This document shows positions 36,275-48,762 of a stretch of 64,000 nucleotides of DNA, piece by piece. The stretch is from Hypomesus transpacificus (Eukaryota > Chordata > Actinopteri > Osmeriformes > Osmeridae). The notes below the pieces were generated by a model that saw nothing but the letters and a program-made list of their open reading frames with translations, was not told where the DNA came from and did not search any database. The stretch spans positions 9,398,237 to 9,462,236 of the forward strand of contig NC_061082.1 in NCBI RefSeq assembly GCF_021917145.1, given 5' to 3'. Both the position numbers and the translations under genes were made by a program. Position 1 is the stretch's first letter. Each line of letters begins with the position of its first letter.

Positions 36275-38742
36275 ATGGCGGCGCGTGTACTGAATCAAGT
36301 CCGAAGGAGAATTTTAACAATTGAAAGAGCATTGAACCAAGGATCCGCAGGACACCGTGAATTGCAAATGATTTCTTTAGTAATTGCAAACTTCGAGTAA
36401 AGTATCGAGTAGAACACCATTTCAGACCTGAAACGTTTCGTGAGCTTATAGACAGTTTGAATGAGTTGAAGTCATGCATCGATTCACATGAACCAGCTAG
36501 CTTGTCTTACCAAGCTCCATGCAGTCGAACAGGTAGCTATGTGTTTAAGCGTAAAAATGAATTGTATGTATTTGTTGCAGATAGTATTAGTATAATAACT
36601 GCTGTGTTTTGTAATAAATATTTAAAATAATGCAAGTTTTGCAGCACTTCCTAAACCTCATGAATTTTCTAGGACCATTATGGCTAGCAGTAGGCTAGCT
36701 AGATAGATTCAGTTGAACTTATTTTGATACAGAAGTGTAACTACGGTATATTTCTAAAATATGTTTTTTTCTGTTAAGTAAAACATGTTTTGTGTTTTAG
36801 GCCAAAGAGGGAGACCATCTATTAATGTCACCAGAGCTCAGATACAAGTGCTCCAAAGACAGGGTTTTACCATTAAAGCAATGGCCAGGAACATGGGTTG
36901 TTCATCCTCCTATCTGTACAAAAAATCCATATTGTTGGGTATATCTTTGCGTCATCGATTCAGAACTATTGGCGATGATGAGCTTGAGCAACACATAAGC
37001 AGACTACACCAACAGTGTCCACAATCAGGCATAACGGTAATTATTATAGGCCTTTTATAATTCCTGACGATATTCATTACATAAAACATTTATAAATAAT
37101 ATGAAACCTATTTGGTCACTACACCATTTAATATTGTCTTACACTAAGAGCTTGTTTTTACCACCTTTTCCAGTGTCCTATTCTATATGAATTTGTCACT
37201 GCTACAGTCTCACAGCTTCAGCAAAGTTTGCGTCAGGCATGTTTTAATCTAAGACCTGTCCAAATAGCCAGACTGCTTTTTTAGACTAATTTCCTTAACC
37301 AGGAAGTAAATCTGAGCAAACAGAATTTAGGACAAACTGCCACATTGTCATAAGCTTAGCCAGGTTGAAGGCTCCATGGGACCCGGCCACAATCGCGTAA
37401 CTGAGCCTTCAACTCCACAAAAAAACCCAGATGAGTCTTGACGGTATGATTTTGCCTGTTTAATACATTTGATTTCTCAAATGCAGATGATGCAGGGATA
37501 CCTTCGGGCTGAGGGGATAACGGTTCAAAGAAGACGGGTTCGTGAGATGCTGACCAGGGTGGACCCAGCTGCAGCAGCCCAGAGGTGGAGCAACGTTGTT
37601 GCAAGACGCAGTTATCATGTGCCATTTCCAAACAGTTTATGGCACATAGATGGCCACATGCGTCTCATACGGTAATCACAAATTATTAGTTAATGCTATT
37701 TGGTTTAACATTTCAAGTGCGTATTCTCAGTTATCTTGGTGTCAATGTGTTAGTGACCACATAACATGTTCTTGTGATTTGTATAGAGAAACTTGATTTA
37801 GAATTATGGTAGTATAACCACAGAAACATTTAAATGACAGTCCATGAATTAAGCCCGCATGTACACATCTGTCTTTAATTTATAGGTACATTCATATAAA
37901 ATTAAGATGACTGTACAATTAAATACATTTTTCCTTTTTTGGTAACAACACTCCTAGATGGGGGTTTGTGACCCACGCTGGAATTGATGGTCGTTCTCGT
38001 GTGATCACGTTCCTGAGATGCAGTACAAACAACACTGCTACAACTGTGCTTTCACATTTTGTCAGAGCCACTTGTCAATATGGAGTCCCATCAAGAGTGA
38101 GGTCAGATTGTGGAGGTGAAAACACTTTGGTTGCACTGCTAATGACTTTGTTAAATGGACAGGGTCGTGGTAGCCACATCACTGGCAGATCGGTTCATAA
38201 CCAGCGGGTTGAACGTCTTTGAAGAGATGTGTTCATCCAGGTCAGTCCACAGTTTCTACAATCTCTTTTACTCTTTTGAGGAAGACCTAATTTTGGATCC
38301 AAATGACCACATCCATAGGTTTTCACTGCACAAGACATACCTGCCTGAAATCCAAAATAGATTGGATTGTTTCAGAGTTGCATGGAACAGTCACAGTCTA
38401 CGCACAGAGCACAACTGCACACCCAATCAAATCTGGATGGATGGCATGCTTGGAAACATTCACCAAAATGCCACAGCTGTGCAGAGAGTCTTTGGGGAGG
38501 ATCCGTACACAGAGGAAAGCTTGGAAACGATGTTGGGAAGACATGATATTCAGCTACCTCGGTTGCAAGCTGAAGCTGATAATGATGACCTAGACCGGGC
38601 TGTCATCGTAGAACCACCTCCGGTTGCTCTGACGCCTGAACAAGAGCAGGCTCTTCAGGATGCCTTGACGGGGATCACAGATTTAAAACCGAGGTATCAA
38701 AGCTGCTGTAGAGTTTTGAGTGAATTTGGCATTGGACAGTGA
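36275..38742 (+). pseudogene. IS3-like DDE integrase/transposase, disrupted
   Basis: This is the transposase of the element. Exons with GT-AG borders are 36275-36532, 36801-37036, 37487-37671 and 37958-38742. The protein has an N-terminal region with RVEHHFRPETFRELIDSLNE and a helix-turn-helix stretch GFTIKAMARNMGCSSSYLYK. The rve core has D in LWHIDGH, D in VRSDCGGEN and E in VHNQRVERL, with 34 residues between the second D and E. The C-terminal extension has CFRVAWNSHSLRTEHNCTP. Three lesions are seen. One is a frameshift in exon 1 near 36380, giving a stop. Another is TGA at about 38221, where families have Trp after VERL. The third is a frameshift near 38250. A polyA signal follows at 39149. 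This copy should not make active protein. Confidence 0.88.
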
Positions 38743-39148
38743 ATGTATGTGAGTCGTCCAGTTTCTTGCAGTAAGGTACACAGGAAGACAAGTGTTGTAG
38801 CTGATAGTCTGTATGTTTCTTGTAAAGAAAGGAATAAGGAAACACGTGTAGCATTGTGAGAGCTATATAGATAAGGAAAATTGTCCATGTTTTATAATGT
38901 AAGTTTAGCAACTAGGCTTCATGTGTACAGTAGCAGCATGGCAAAGGTTTGCAGGCACGCTGAGGTATCCCGAAGTGCAAAATGTTTGAATACTTTATAT
39001 TACGTGTGAATAATGAAAGGGGAAGCAGCAGTAATACTTTGTATAATGTACCATGTTGTGTTTTGTCTGTAAATGAGAACCTAGTGCACTGTAATGTGGC
39101 AACTGTAATCCTACATGTACCTACAATGATGGGTGTATTTTGCAATCA

Positions 39149-39182
39149 AATAAACCAATAACTCAGTTGCACATTGTTTATT
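39149..39182. terminator. Convergent polyadenylation signals
   Basis: AATAAA at 39149-39154 serves the plus-strand integrase gene. TTTATT at 39177-39182 is AATAAA for the minus-strand HECT gene. The two would make 3' ends that face or overlap each other. Confidence 0.65.
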
Positions 39183-39789
39183 CAAGTATGCATCGACAGG
39201 TCACAGGCTCAGATGGAGAATGTACCTTTAACCAACGTGCAGACAGTTCGAAAAACGATTGCATTTGGGAGAAACAAGATGTTATCCTTTTTAGAATTTG
39301 ATTATTCCTATCACAAGAAACTCAAAGAGCTCAGACTTGTAGCTCAAGTTGTAGCAATGAGGTAATCTGTTTAATTATAGGAGGTGATTTAAAAGCCATC
39401 CATTCCAACACTTCCTTTTCAACAAACCTAAAACATCATTTTGTGAACTTGTTGTTATAGCCTACAGTCGAATCAATATGCCATAAACTCTGTACACATG
39501 CTGTATACAATGTAGTCTGTGAAAATACCATTAAAAGATCAAACATTAACGGATTACATAAAACCCAAAGTTAAGAAAAGCAATTGAACATTGGGTCTGA
39601 AATCAGCAGCCAAATTACAGGCGACACTGAGATCAAAACCAGAAAGGCCAGATAAAATGCTTCCTAAAGTACCAGTTTTAGAACAGAGTTTTATGAACAG
39701 GAGAGACAAAAGTGCAATTATCAAAGTGATGGGATAAGAAAAGTAACTGAAGATTATCAAAGCATAGGTACATTTCATTTGTCAGTAAC

Positions 39790-42700
39790 TTAAGGTTTTC
39801 CAAAACCTAAGCTGTTTTTTATGGCTGAAGTGACCATTTCCTTCATTGTATATTCGCTATCCAGGCCTCTGGGAAGGTAAAAGGTCAGTGCGCAAGTGAA
39901 TGCATATGGCATTTGGGACCTGCCTTGTTCCTGGAATCCAAGTGGAGGAATCATGTCTGCTGAGGTGATGAATATGAGGATGTCCTCAAAAGTGACATCT
40001 GCTTGACTGTCTGTTGAGAAAGGATCAGAAAGCTAACCCTAACCATCTGAACCGGTTGTTAACATTTGTATACATTTACTTGGCTATATTTAGCATTTCA
40101 TTTAGGGTAATCCAAAACTCTATTGACATTGTCAATGTGTTTCTAGACAACAGCATCTTACCTTCTACCATCTTGAGAAACACCTCCCAGCTGAAGATGG
40201 TGTCCTCTTCCTGCTCTCGTCGGTTGGTGCCCCTGGTACTGTAGTTGACACTGAAGAGTGACTTGAGGGATTGGCGAGTAAGAGGGACGGACATGTCGGT
40301 GAAGACTGGCAGGAAGGCAGCATAGTTGGCTTTCACCACATCCCACAAATTCCCCCATGAGTTCAATCCATCGGTGAATTGTTTGATGATGTTTGCAACT
40401 CTGTAAATGGATGTAATTACTTAACATGGGCAATATCAGACATAGTTACAGTACAGTATTATTTCTAAACCTCCGGAGATGATTGCATACATGTTTGTAA
40501 AGTCAGCTTAAAAGTTATCAACTAAAAAATATTTATGTGTCATTATGATGTGTCACTACCTCATGAACACATAATGTTTGCATATGTATGCAATTGTGTT
40601 TGGGATCTCCTCTCTCTTTGACATGTATATGCCACACTCAGCTAACCAGTTGCCTAGAACTTCGGCCTGGAGCAAGGCAGCAAACTCATTTTCATCTTTG
40701 CAGTTGAGAATCTGACAATGACAAATATACTCGAGTTTTTAATGCAATTCTCAACTAGTAGACGCAGATCAACCTCTCAGTTTTACACTAATGTGTTAGT
40801 TCAGTGTCAATCAAATGTTATACTGCTTGCTCATACCTTCTTGATTTTACTCTGTACATCTTCATCAAGATTTTGCCAACGGAAATCTCTAAAGGATGGG
40901 TTGTGGCCACACATGCAAGCGAACAGTGTTTTGTTGAGGGCTCGTAATCCCGGTCCCCCATGGACGATCGACCAGCCAACGCATTTTCCAACCTTTAGGT
41001 ACTTTTGTTCCTGGCCCTGATGGTAGGTGAACAGTAGCTCCTTAGATGGACCCTCAAACACACTGGACTGTTGCACATCCTGCATCAAGAGTCTTTGACA
41101 GAGAAAATACAATTTCACAAAGCATCAATAATGAGTTACAAAATAAAGATTCTCTGGCCTTCAGACTATTTAATTTCAGAGTTGCCAAGTCAAGGTCAGT
41201 AGTGAGATTGACATGACCAAGTTGGGAGGAGAAAAATATGGGATAAAAATATAATATAATTCTTAATATCATTGCATTACTTATCACCCACCGGAAAAAC
41301 TCTCTCTGTGGCCCCCCGTAATCTGCTCCTTCCTCCCCAACAAATTCCACCTTTGGAGATTTCTTCCAGCAGAATGATGGTGATGACATTGCTTTAAAAG
41401 CACTGTATAGGACTTTCCTCCTATGGACAATAACATGGAGGTCATTGCCAGAGTCGGAAGAGCTGCTTTGGCTGTCCTCTTCATCTTGGCAGAAGTGTTG
41501 TTTCTGGAAACATTTGAGGACCGTGGCAAGATTAAGATCTTCATCCTTGAGGAAATATATGAAAATAAAATGATTAATTAAAAACAGAGCTGATGGCTGA
41601 CCTTTTGAAACTACTAAAAATATTTGATTCCTAAATATTTTTTCCTTGCCAATATCACAGCTAGTTTGGGTGTAACTTTGCAGACCAACTACAGAACCTT
41701 TTGTTAGAGTATATAACTCCCGCAGCTTCATGCTAGGAGGTGCATGGTAACCACGTCCAACACCCTGACAATTTCTCCAGGATTGATCAAAGTTTCTCTG
41801 TGACTGATTTAAAAAAAGGCTTGGGCACCGTGTGCTACAACAGTTTTAGCAAGTGACTTAGACCGCTACACCGAGGGGTTTAGGATTATTATTCATTAAA
41901 AGGCCGACCGACCTACCATAGCATGAAGCAGACTTACTGTGGTGAAATTATTTTCGTCATTTGTGTCATGACCACTGCTGTCATGATCACTGCTGTCATT
42001 ATCTTCATCATTTTCAGCCAGCATGAAGTCATTTCTACAAATGTGTAAAATAACTCAAATGAACCCTCACTCACCCTAATACACAATTATAATAAACCTG
42101 GGGCATTCTAACCCACAATTACACAAGTGTAATACAAGCAAAGTATTATAGGGTAGTATAACATGAGACCCAATGCCATGTGTTTTATGCTGACTAGTAA
42201 GGAGTGCCGAGGAGCTCACAAAATAAGGAGGTGATTTAAATTCAGGCACAAATAAATACATTAACAAATACATAATGTAATATCTTTATCAACAACAGCA
42301 AGTACCTGTCTACAATTTGAGAGGCATCCACTGCTGAGCTTGTTGGAATTTTGTAAAACACCTACAAAAAAGGTTTTGTTGATACAAACTGTACATAAAT
42401 ATACGAAAATCTATGAAAATGCAAACAAGCCAAGGTACTTTAAGTTTACAGAATTTATCATATATAACCCTCCAATCGATTACAATTATAAAGATGTTCT
42501 TAAACTTAAAACAATGCCTGCTTTCTGTTGTTCATTATAACATACGCCACGTAAATATCTCACATCAGGCGTTCCTGCATTCTGCCACTCTAGTGGGTCC
42601 AACGTCTCCAGCTATAAGAAGAATATAAACAATTTCTTCCATTTTCATTTCATTAAATTAACTAAGTAAGACAATAAAAGTTAATGGCCGCATTTCCCAG

Positions 42701-45011
42701 ATTCCTTAAGAAGCTCTTAACACTACAAGCTTCTTAGGAGTGTTCTAAGAGCGCTCTAGAACGCTCTTACAGCGCTCCTAAGAAGCTCTTAGCGTTAAGA
42801 GCTTCTTAACGAATCTAGGAAACGTGGCCAATGATGACACAACATTAATTTGAGTTTACCTGAAATGACATGTCTCTCTCTAATGAATTTTCCATTAATG
42901 CTGCTGCTGACATCTGTTGTAAAATAATTACATAATTACTTCATATTATTGATATGCAGAATTTCTGTGAGAAAGAGGTTTTTCTCCTTCTAAGCCAAGA
43001 GGTCATGATGTGGAGCTCACCCCAGTCCACATAAGGGCCTTACTTGTTTCAGGGAACAGGGTTCAATGAGTTACGATACTGTCAGGTATGACCTTTCTAG
43101 AATACAAACAGGCTGACCACATGATATGTCATGTAAGGAAATATTATGTGTATTAAGTTATATTTCAACTTGTCCATTAATTGTGAAGTCGCTTGTAACG
43201 CATGGTCTCACTCATCTGACCACTTTTTGCTTTGTCTGGTTAAATGATTCGGGGTCTTTCTGAACACAGTCAACCCTTTGTAATTGTTGTGGATCTTTCT
43301 GGCCCCCAATTTACACCATTCTATCGATTGTTCATAATTTCATGTTTAGTAGATCAAACAAACTGCCTTTATTTTGGGATTAACTGTCCTTTAAAATAAC
43401 ATAACTTACTTGGCTGGACTGAGCAGGTGTGGTGGAGGGGTTGACCACTGCTGCAGACATCTGTTGAAAATACATTCCACACGTATGTACCTTCAGTCTA
43501 GTCCAATGTAATAGGAACTTTGAGAATCTGAATTTGATGTTCATGTCAGCCTTAAAACTAAACTGGAGTAAGTGAACGCAACTTACTTGGCTGGACTGAG
43601 CAGGTGTGGTGGAGGGGTTGACCACTGCTGCAGACATCTATTGAAAATACATTCCACACTTATGTACCTTCAGTCTCGTCCAATGTAATAGGAACTTTGT
43701 TATACCTCATTCCAATGTGTACTCCATCACCAATTTCAAGTGTCACGCAAAAAAGAAACACTTCACATTCATAGCATCATACAAATGTGGAGTGCTAGGA
43801 GACAGAGTGTAACTTTCATAAAATATTATTTCAGATGCAAAACACATACTTTGAACACACCTGACTTCCAGATAAGAGGTTTCCACGTGGAATTATATAA
43901 AGATGGCTTTTTCGTAACTGACGCTTCAGATCCTTCAAAGAGTTGGCATGAAGTGTCATCAACCTTCGTTGTTTATTTGCCTTGGCCACAGTGAAACCTA
44001 TTAAGTTCAGGTTCACAGATGGAAAGCTCCCACACACAAATGCATAAAATTCACGCAAGTCCCAGGTTAGGTTGACCAACTTGTTCCTCGCAAAACCTTT
44101 AACAAAAAGTAATTTCGAAACAGGTTGTTGTAGTTAGACTTTCTGTGGGATTTGACATCTAAATGGAAATCAATAAAAACAAAATTATCAGTAATTTATC
44201 ACAGCACTTACCAAGACCAGCTTGGGTTAAGCGAGATTTTTGGCCATCTGTGGGAACTCTACTGCAGTCCATTCGGTCCACAAGAAAAAGATTCAGTACT
44301 GTCATTGACCTCGGCCGCCTTCCTCTTCTCACAGTGTCTGTTATTCATAAAATTGTAGATAGGCATTAGTTACATTATATAACTTTCATGTCAAGTTAAC
44401 ATAATACAAAAATGGAAATACAATAACAGACAATAATTTATGTTATGAACCCAAAAGGTTTAACTATGACACTGGTCACTCTGGTCACGAAGGGCTGCTA
44501 CATATTAAGTTAAGCACTATTCTCTTAGTTAGGCGATTCTAAGTTTGCAAAAATGGGGGAGCAAAGGGTAGTAAAAAAAAATTGCTTACAAAAACACGAT
44601 CAAAAATAATCATGTTATCGTTTTTTTGCATTCATTTGAAAATTCTAATGTTTTCATCCCAACAGTAGGGGGTGCAAATGCACCCGCGGTAAAATCGCCA
44701 ATCCCTACAGGATCTATGGCCTTTTCTCATCACATTGCTATAGAAAAGTTTTAATATCAGTATTTTGAGAAAGGCCTGTTGCTATAACTAGTTTAACCGT
44801 GGTTGTTGTAGCGAAAAGACTCCCTGACTGAAGACAACAAGTTGTTGTTGTCTTCATTCTCCAGCTCCCTCCTTGCTAGGTTAATGGCACGATGAACACG
44901 TTGAATGACCCGGGCACTTGCAGTACTATTACTCGTACTATTGCTAGTAGGGCTAGTTATCTCAGATCTTGCGTTCAATCCGATCTCGCTGTTCTCCACA
45001 ACCTCTTCCAT
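39790..45011 (-). CDS. HECT-domain E3 ubiquitin ligase carried by the transposon (14 exons)
   Basis: It would transfer ubiquitin from an E2 through a cysteine thioester to substrates. Start ATG is at 45011. Exons: 44798-45011, 44212-44337, 43861-44096, 43587-43637, 43410-43460, 42860-42913, 42564-42611, 42306-42361, 41938-42034, 41292-41545, 40837-41092, 40560-40711, 40162-40400, 39790-40010. All junctions are GT-AG and all phases agree, giving 684 aa with no stop. Residues 1-250 resemble the N-terminal part of G2E3-like fish proteins (LVNLTWDLREFYAFVC). An Asp/Ser-rich linker spans about 280-330. The HECT domain starts near VEFVGEEGADYGGP (~360) and continues with YLKVGKCVGWSIVHGGPG. It ends with DVTFEDILIFITSADMIPP, the catalytic Cys in MPYAFTC (~651) and a GFGKP C-terminus. 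The donor of exon 1 (GTTAAA) is weak. Function within the element is unknown. Confidence 0.9.
42686..42829. mobile_element. 144-bp foldback MITE in a HECT-gene intron
   Basis: Ends GGCCGCATTTCCCAGATTCC and GAATCTAGGAAACGTGGCC are inverted repeats, flanked by AAT on both sides (42683-42685 and 42830-42832). Most of the element is a near-complete palindrome made of AAGAAGCTCTTA and AGAGCGCTCT words. TTTCCC-type ends and a 3-bp duplication suggest a Harbinger-related MITE. Confidence 0.85.
43410..43698 (-). repeat. Tandem 177-bp duplication of a HECT-gene exon
   Basis: The 51-bp exon encoding MSAAVVNPSTTPAQSSQ and its flanking intron occur twice in a row (exons 43587-43637 and 43410-43460). They share over 100 nearly identical bases. 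The next exon (42860-42913) begins MSAAA and may be an older copy of the same exon. Confidence 0.92.
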
Positions 45012-45149
45012 GTTAATAAACCTGCTTATTACAAAAAAATCCTGTACAAATCGCCCTTGCAGTAGACTAGCTATCCCATCTCTTGCAACATGGAAAGAAA
45101 TCAAAGATTTTCACTGTCGGCGTTTGCGCATGTGTTCACTCTTCAACTC

Positions 45150-45763
45150 CATTGGTTTAGTTTTAAGTACGCAAATTTGATGCAAATGTATGCTAACTTG
45201 ATATCCAGAATTGCATTTTGGATATCAAGAATTCGAATTGTTGATATCCAGAATTGAATTGTTGATATCAAGAATTCGAATTTTGGATATCAAGAATTGC
45301 ATTTTGGATATCAAGAATTCCAATTTTGGATATCAAGAATTGCATGTTGGATATCAACAATTCGAATTTTGGATATCAAGAATTGAATTCTGGATATCAA
45401 GAATTCGCATTTTGGATATCAAGAATTGCATTTTGGATATCAACAATTCGAATTTTGGATATCAAGAATGAATTATTGATATCCAAAATTATTTTGGATA
45501 TCAACAATTCGAATTCTGGATATCCAGAATTGTATTTTTGATATCCAAAATTCGAAATCTTGATATCCAAAATGCAATTCTTGATATCCAAAATTCGAAA
45601 TCTTGATATCCAAAATGCAATTCTTGATATCCAAAATTGGAATTCTTGATATCCAAAATGCAATTCTGGATATCAACAACTCGAATTCTTGATATCCAAA
45701 ATGCAATTCTGGATATCAAGTTAGCATACATTTGCGTCATTAAAGCTGTAAACCAATGGGTAG
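45150..45763. repeat. Palindromic GATATC array (foldback, ~25 units)
   Basis: About 25 GATATC units cover 45201-45722. In the left half they mostly read GGATATCAAGAATT, and in the right half mostly AATTCTTGATATCC, so the block is a giant imperfect hairpin. Its flanks are also inverted: CCATTGGTTTAG ... GCAAATGTATGCTAAC on the left against GTTAGCATACATTTGCGTCA ... GTAAACCAATGG on the right. It lies about 140 bp upstream of the HECT start codon and could act as its promoter region or be a nested miniature element. Confidence 0.93.
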
Positions 45764-47590
45764 GGGAGTGGGGGGAGTTTAAAAAAACGTTGCGTACACT
45801 ACGCAAGAGTAGGTATTCTGTTGGGTTTAGTCTGCTCGTACCGTAGCAGACGGGTTGGAAGATGTCTATGTAAGTGTTTGTAATGAAAAAGTCTCACAAT
45901 CTCATAAGAAACCTACGTGGACCACCAAACAAAAGAGGTACTGTACTAGTTTTGGCTTTTATACTTTGTTTTGTTCGATAACTAGCACTACAGTCGAGCT
46001 AGCAAGCACACGTTAATGCTACTGTACTCTAGCTAGCTAGGCTAGCTCATCATGAAACGTGAAAAGATATGAATATAATAGACTATACGAGTCTCCAATC
46101 CTGTTTCTGAAATGCTACCTGCCAGTAGGTTTAGGGTCCAACACTAGCACGCCTGATTCTAATTATTATCTGGTTGATCAGGTAACTCGTATCAGGTCAA
46201 ATGAGTGTTGTTGTATCAAAAACCTACAGGCAAGTAGCCCTTCAGAAACAGGTTTGGAGACTGCTGGAGTATACAGACTAGTAGCTTGCGAAAAGTAATG
46301 CCAGAGCCTGTCTAAGGAGACATTCTCTGGTAGCCTACGGTGTATGGTGACACAACGTCCTAATTTCCCCAGACATGTCGTATTGATATGTGGGATGTGG
46401 ATAAGGTCAGTCACAATTCTGATGATGGAATTGTTTTAAATCTAAGTCCCTTAATATGTAACTCTGGACAAGCTAGTTTTTGTATTCATTTGAAGGCTCC
46501 AATCAGGGCATCCATTTTATCTGTGACACTGCTGGGTGGGTGAGTGACGGGGATGAGGTAAAACGGAAAGACTGCAGAATCAAGATTGCATGGAAGTTGA
46601 ATACCCCTGATCAAAAAAAATGTCCCTCTTATTTCTCTGGTTTCCTATTGAATTGTAGGTGGCCCAGAGTCCTTGGATCATGACTACCTGGCCTGACAAC
46701 ACCAGGCTGACCTTGTCCAAAGCCGCTGTCCACAGCCCACATGGTGGACCTTGTCTACCTGGTTGAACAGCTCATCTGGATTCAGTCGGAAGAAAGGATA
46801 CAGTTCACCTATGTTTATTGAGCTGCTGGTCTTCTGAACGTGCAAAAATATAAATGTGACTGTAATGGTAATCCAATCTGATCTCACCAGCAGAAGCAGA
46901 AGACAACACCTCATACTCCGACTACTATTTGATTGATATTTGATATGTCAGCAACCTTAGATCAGAGGAATGTGCCCAGATTGTTTACAAGCTTTTACCT
47001 TTACATCTCATGTGCCAGGGATAAGTAGTTATTAGAGGGGGCAGGTATCAATGTAATGTTTTATGTGAAGCTATTGAATGAATCCAAAGTCACATTTATA
47101 TTGTAAGAATTATAATCGCTTTCTTTTAATAAAGTTTGTTTGCAATACACCATCTCCATTGTGTTTATTTCATTGTATTCATAAAATGTATCATATCTGC
47201 ATTTATCTTACTAGCTAATGAATTGTACTGTGGCCTGTAATTATTGTGGCTGTCTATTCTGTTGCTGCGGGTTCTCCATTGTATCATCACTGTGGGGATG
47301 AGATGGGTTGTCCATGATGGCCATCAGCTACTCTCAGCCTCCCTCTCCAAGCTGTCCAGCGTGATCCCCAGCAGAGAACTCACCTTTGATGAAGAAAGTG
47401 TCTTGTTTGTCTTCATTAACGGAGACTTAAGTTCAGTTCTGTATTTTTATAAGTGACTACATGTATTATTGATCTGCAGATTGGGAGAGAAAACAGACCT
47501 CTGACAATAAATGACGGCACAACACCAAGCTTAGGTCTCAATCATGTTTCCCAGCTTCAAAGGTCGGGGGAACGTGTTTTATAGGGTCAA
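45764..47590. other. Unassigned DNA inside the transposon
   Basis: Several short open stretches exist. On the plus strand 46480-46683 reads FEGSNQGIHFICDTAGWVSD, and on the minus strand 46914-46684 contains LYPFFRLNPDELFNQVDKV. I cannot tie these to a family. They may be remnants of further element genes or of other insertions. Confidence 0.4.
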
Positions 47591-47596
47591 ATAAAG

Positions 47597-48262
47597 TCAA
47601 CATGGATATTGATAGTCAGGTATTAATGGTGTTACAACGGTCACAGAGAAAGATTTCCAGCTCCCAGCCCATGACCACTCAGGGCAGAGAGAGATCATAG
47701 GTGGAGCTCTCCCCGTCATCACAAGGGACGTACACCCAGTACTTTTTCGTGACCCTGAACATCTATTCAACCTGACTACACACAATCTACTCTTATCAAT
47801 AACAAACTCACATGAGAACACACTAAGTATCCATTGATTTGTGAAAGTTCTATTGATTAGTGAATAACAAGAGAGGGCTGAGCACGCAGCCCTGGGGGGT
47901 GCCTGTGTTGGTGATCAGTATGGATGAGGTGTGGTCACCGATTCTCACCACCTGTGGCCTCCCCGTCAGGAAGTGGAAGATCCACTTGCAGAGGGAGGTG
48001 CTTAGTCCCAGGTCCACAAGCTTGGAGACCAGTCTGGAGGGGATGATGGTGTTGAATTCTGAGCTGTAGTCAAGGAACAGCATCCTCACATACGTATTCC
48101 CTTTGTCCAGGTGGGAGAGAGCGGTCTGCATAGTCAGAGCGATGGCATCGTCTGTACACCTGTTGGACCGGTATGCAAACTGCATAGGGTCCAGGGTGGG
48201 GGGCAGCGGGGCAGCGAGGAGCAGATGAATGATTTGACTAGCCGCTCAAAGCACTTAATAAC
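47597..48262 (-). pseudogene. Non-LTR retrotransposon reverse-transcriptase fragment
   Basis: On the minus strand [18 protein letters not shown] (48262-48200) leads after a one-base shift into [20 protein letters not shown], then [19 protein letters not shown] and [13 protein letters not shown]. These are palm and fingers motifs of a jockey/Rex-type LINE reverse transcriptase. The frame ends before the catalytic FADD-type box. A 3'-side stretch at 47597-47821 may be the same element's C-terminal or 3' region. Confidence 0.85.
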
Positions 48263-48269
48263 ACCCATT

Positions 48270-48762
48270 GGAAATGCCAGTCCTAGAAATTAATGACTGC
48301 ATCTTTTGTTATGAACTGCATCATTTCAACATATTTGCGAGATAATAAAACACAATGCCAGCCTTTTCCCTCCCACATGAAAAACATAGGCCAAGAGGAA
48401 AGTTTAGTAGTTTTATTACAAATAATTGAAAGCTTAATGTATGCCAGTAGTGCTTCAAAGTATTGGGTGGTATAGTCTCATACATTTTCGTGCGTATGTT
48501 GGTGTAGTTCTGCCAATTTAGTTGAATTTAATCTGAACCCAGAAAACTATGTTACACATACAATACATTCATAAAAATAAAAAAAAGGACAATGATTACG
48601 TTTTTTGGGGTCTCTAAACATCCAACTTCATCCATTTCAAAATCAATGTTGAACTAAACCGAACGCCAACGGATGGCAAAGTCTACAATGGCCGCAGTGG
48701 GCAACGCTCTTAGCGTAGAAAATGTTACACCTTTGCAAACAGAATTTACGTAGACTGCCTAC
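48270..48762. other. Non-coding stretch before the right TIR
   Basis: AT-rich with no gene recognised. It runs up to the GGGCGGGA-type inner border of the right TIR. Confidence 0.45.

Noticed and set aside
45190..45730. Regularly spaced GATATC units resemble a CRISPR array
   Set aside because: Units are contiguous with no unique spacers, they invert at the centre, and the DNA is vertebrate. They are TIR-type repeats.
47244..47456. 70-residue frame inside the transposon (ELTFDEESVLFVFINGDL)
   Set aside because: Looks protein-like, but I could not link it to any family or to splice sites with neighbours. Left within the unassigned stretch.
48111..48293. Plus-strand frame over the LINE fragment
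   Set aside because: It is antisense to a recognisable reverse-transcriptase fragment.
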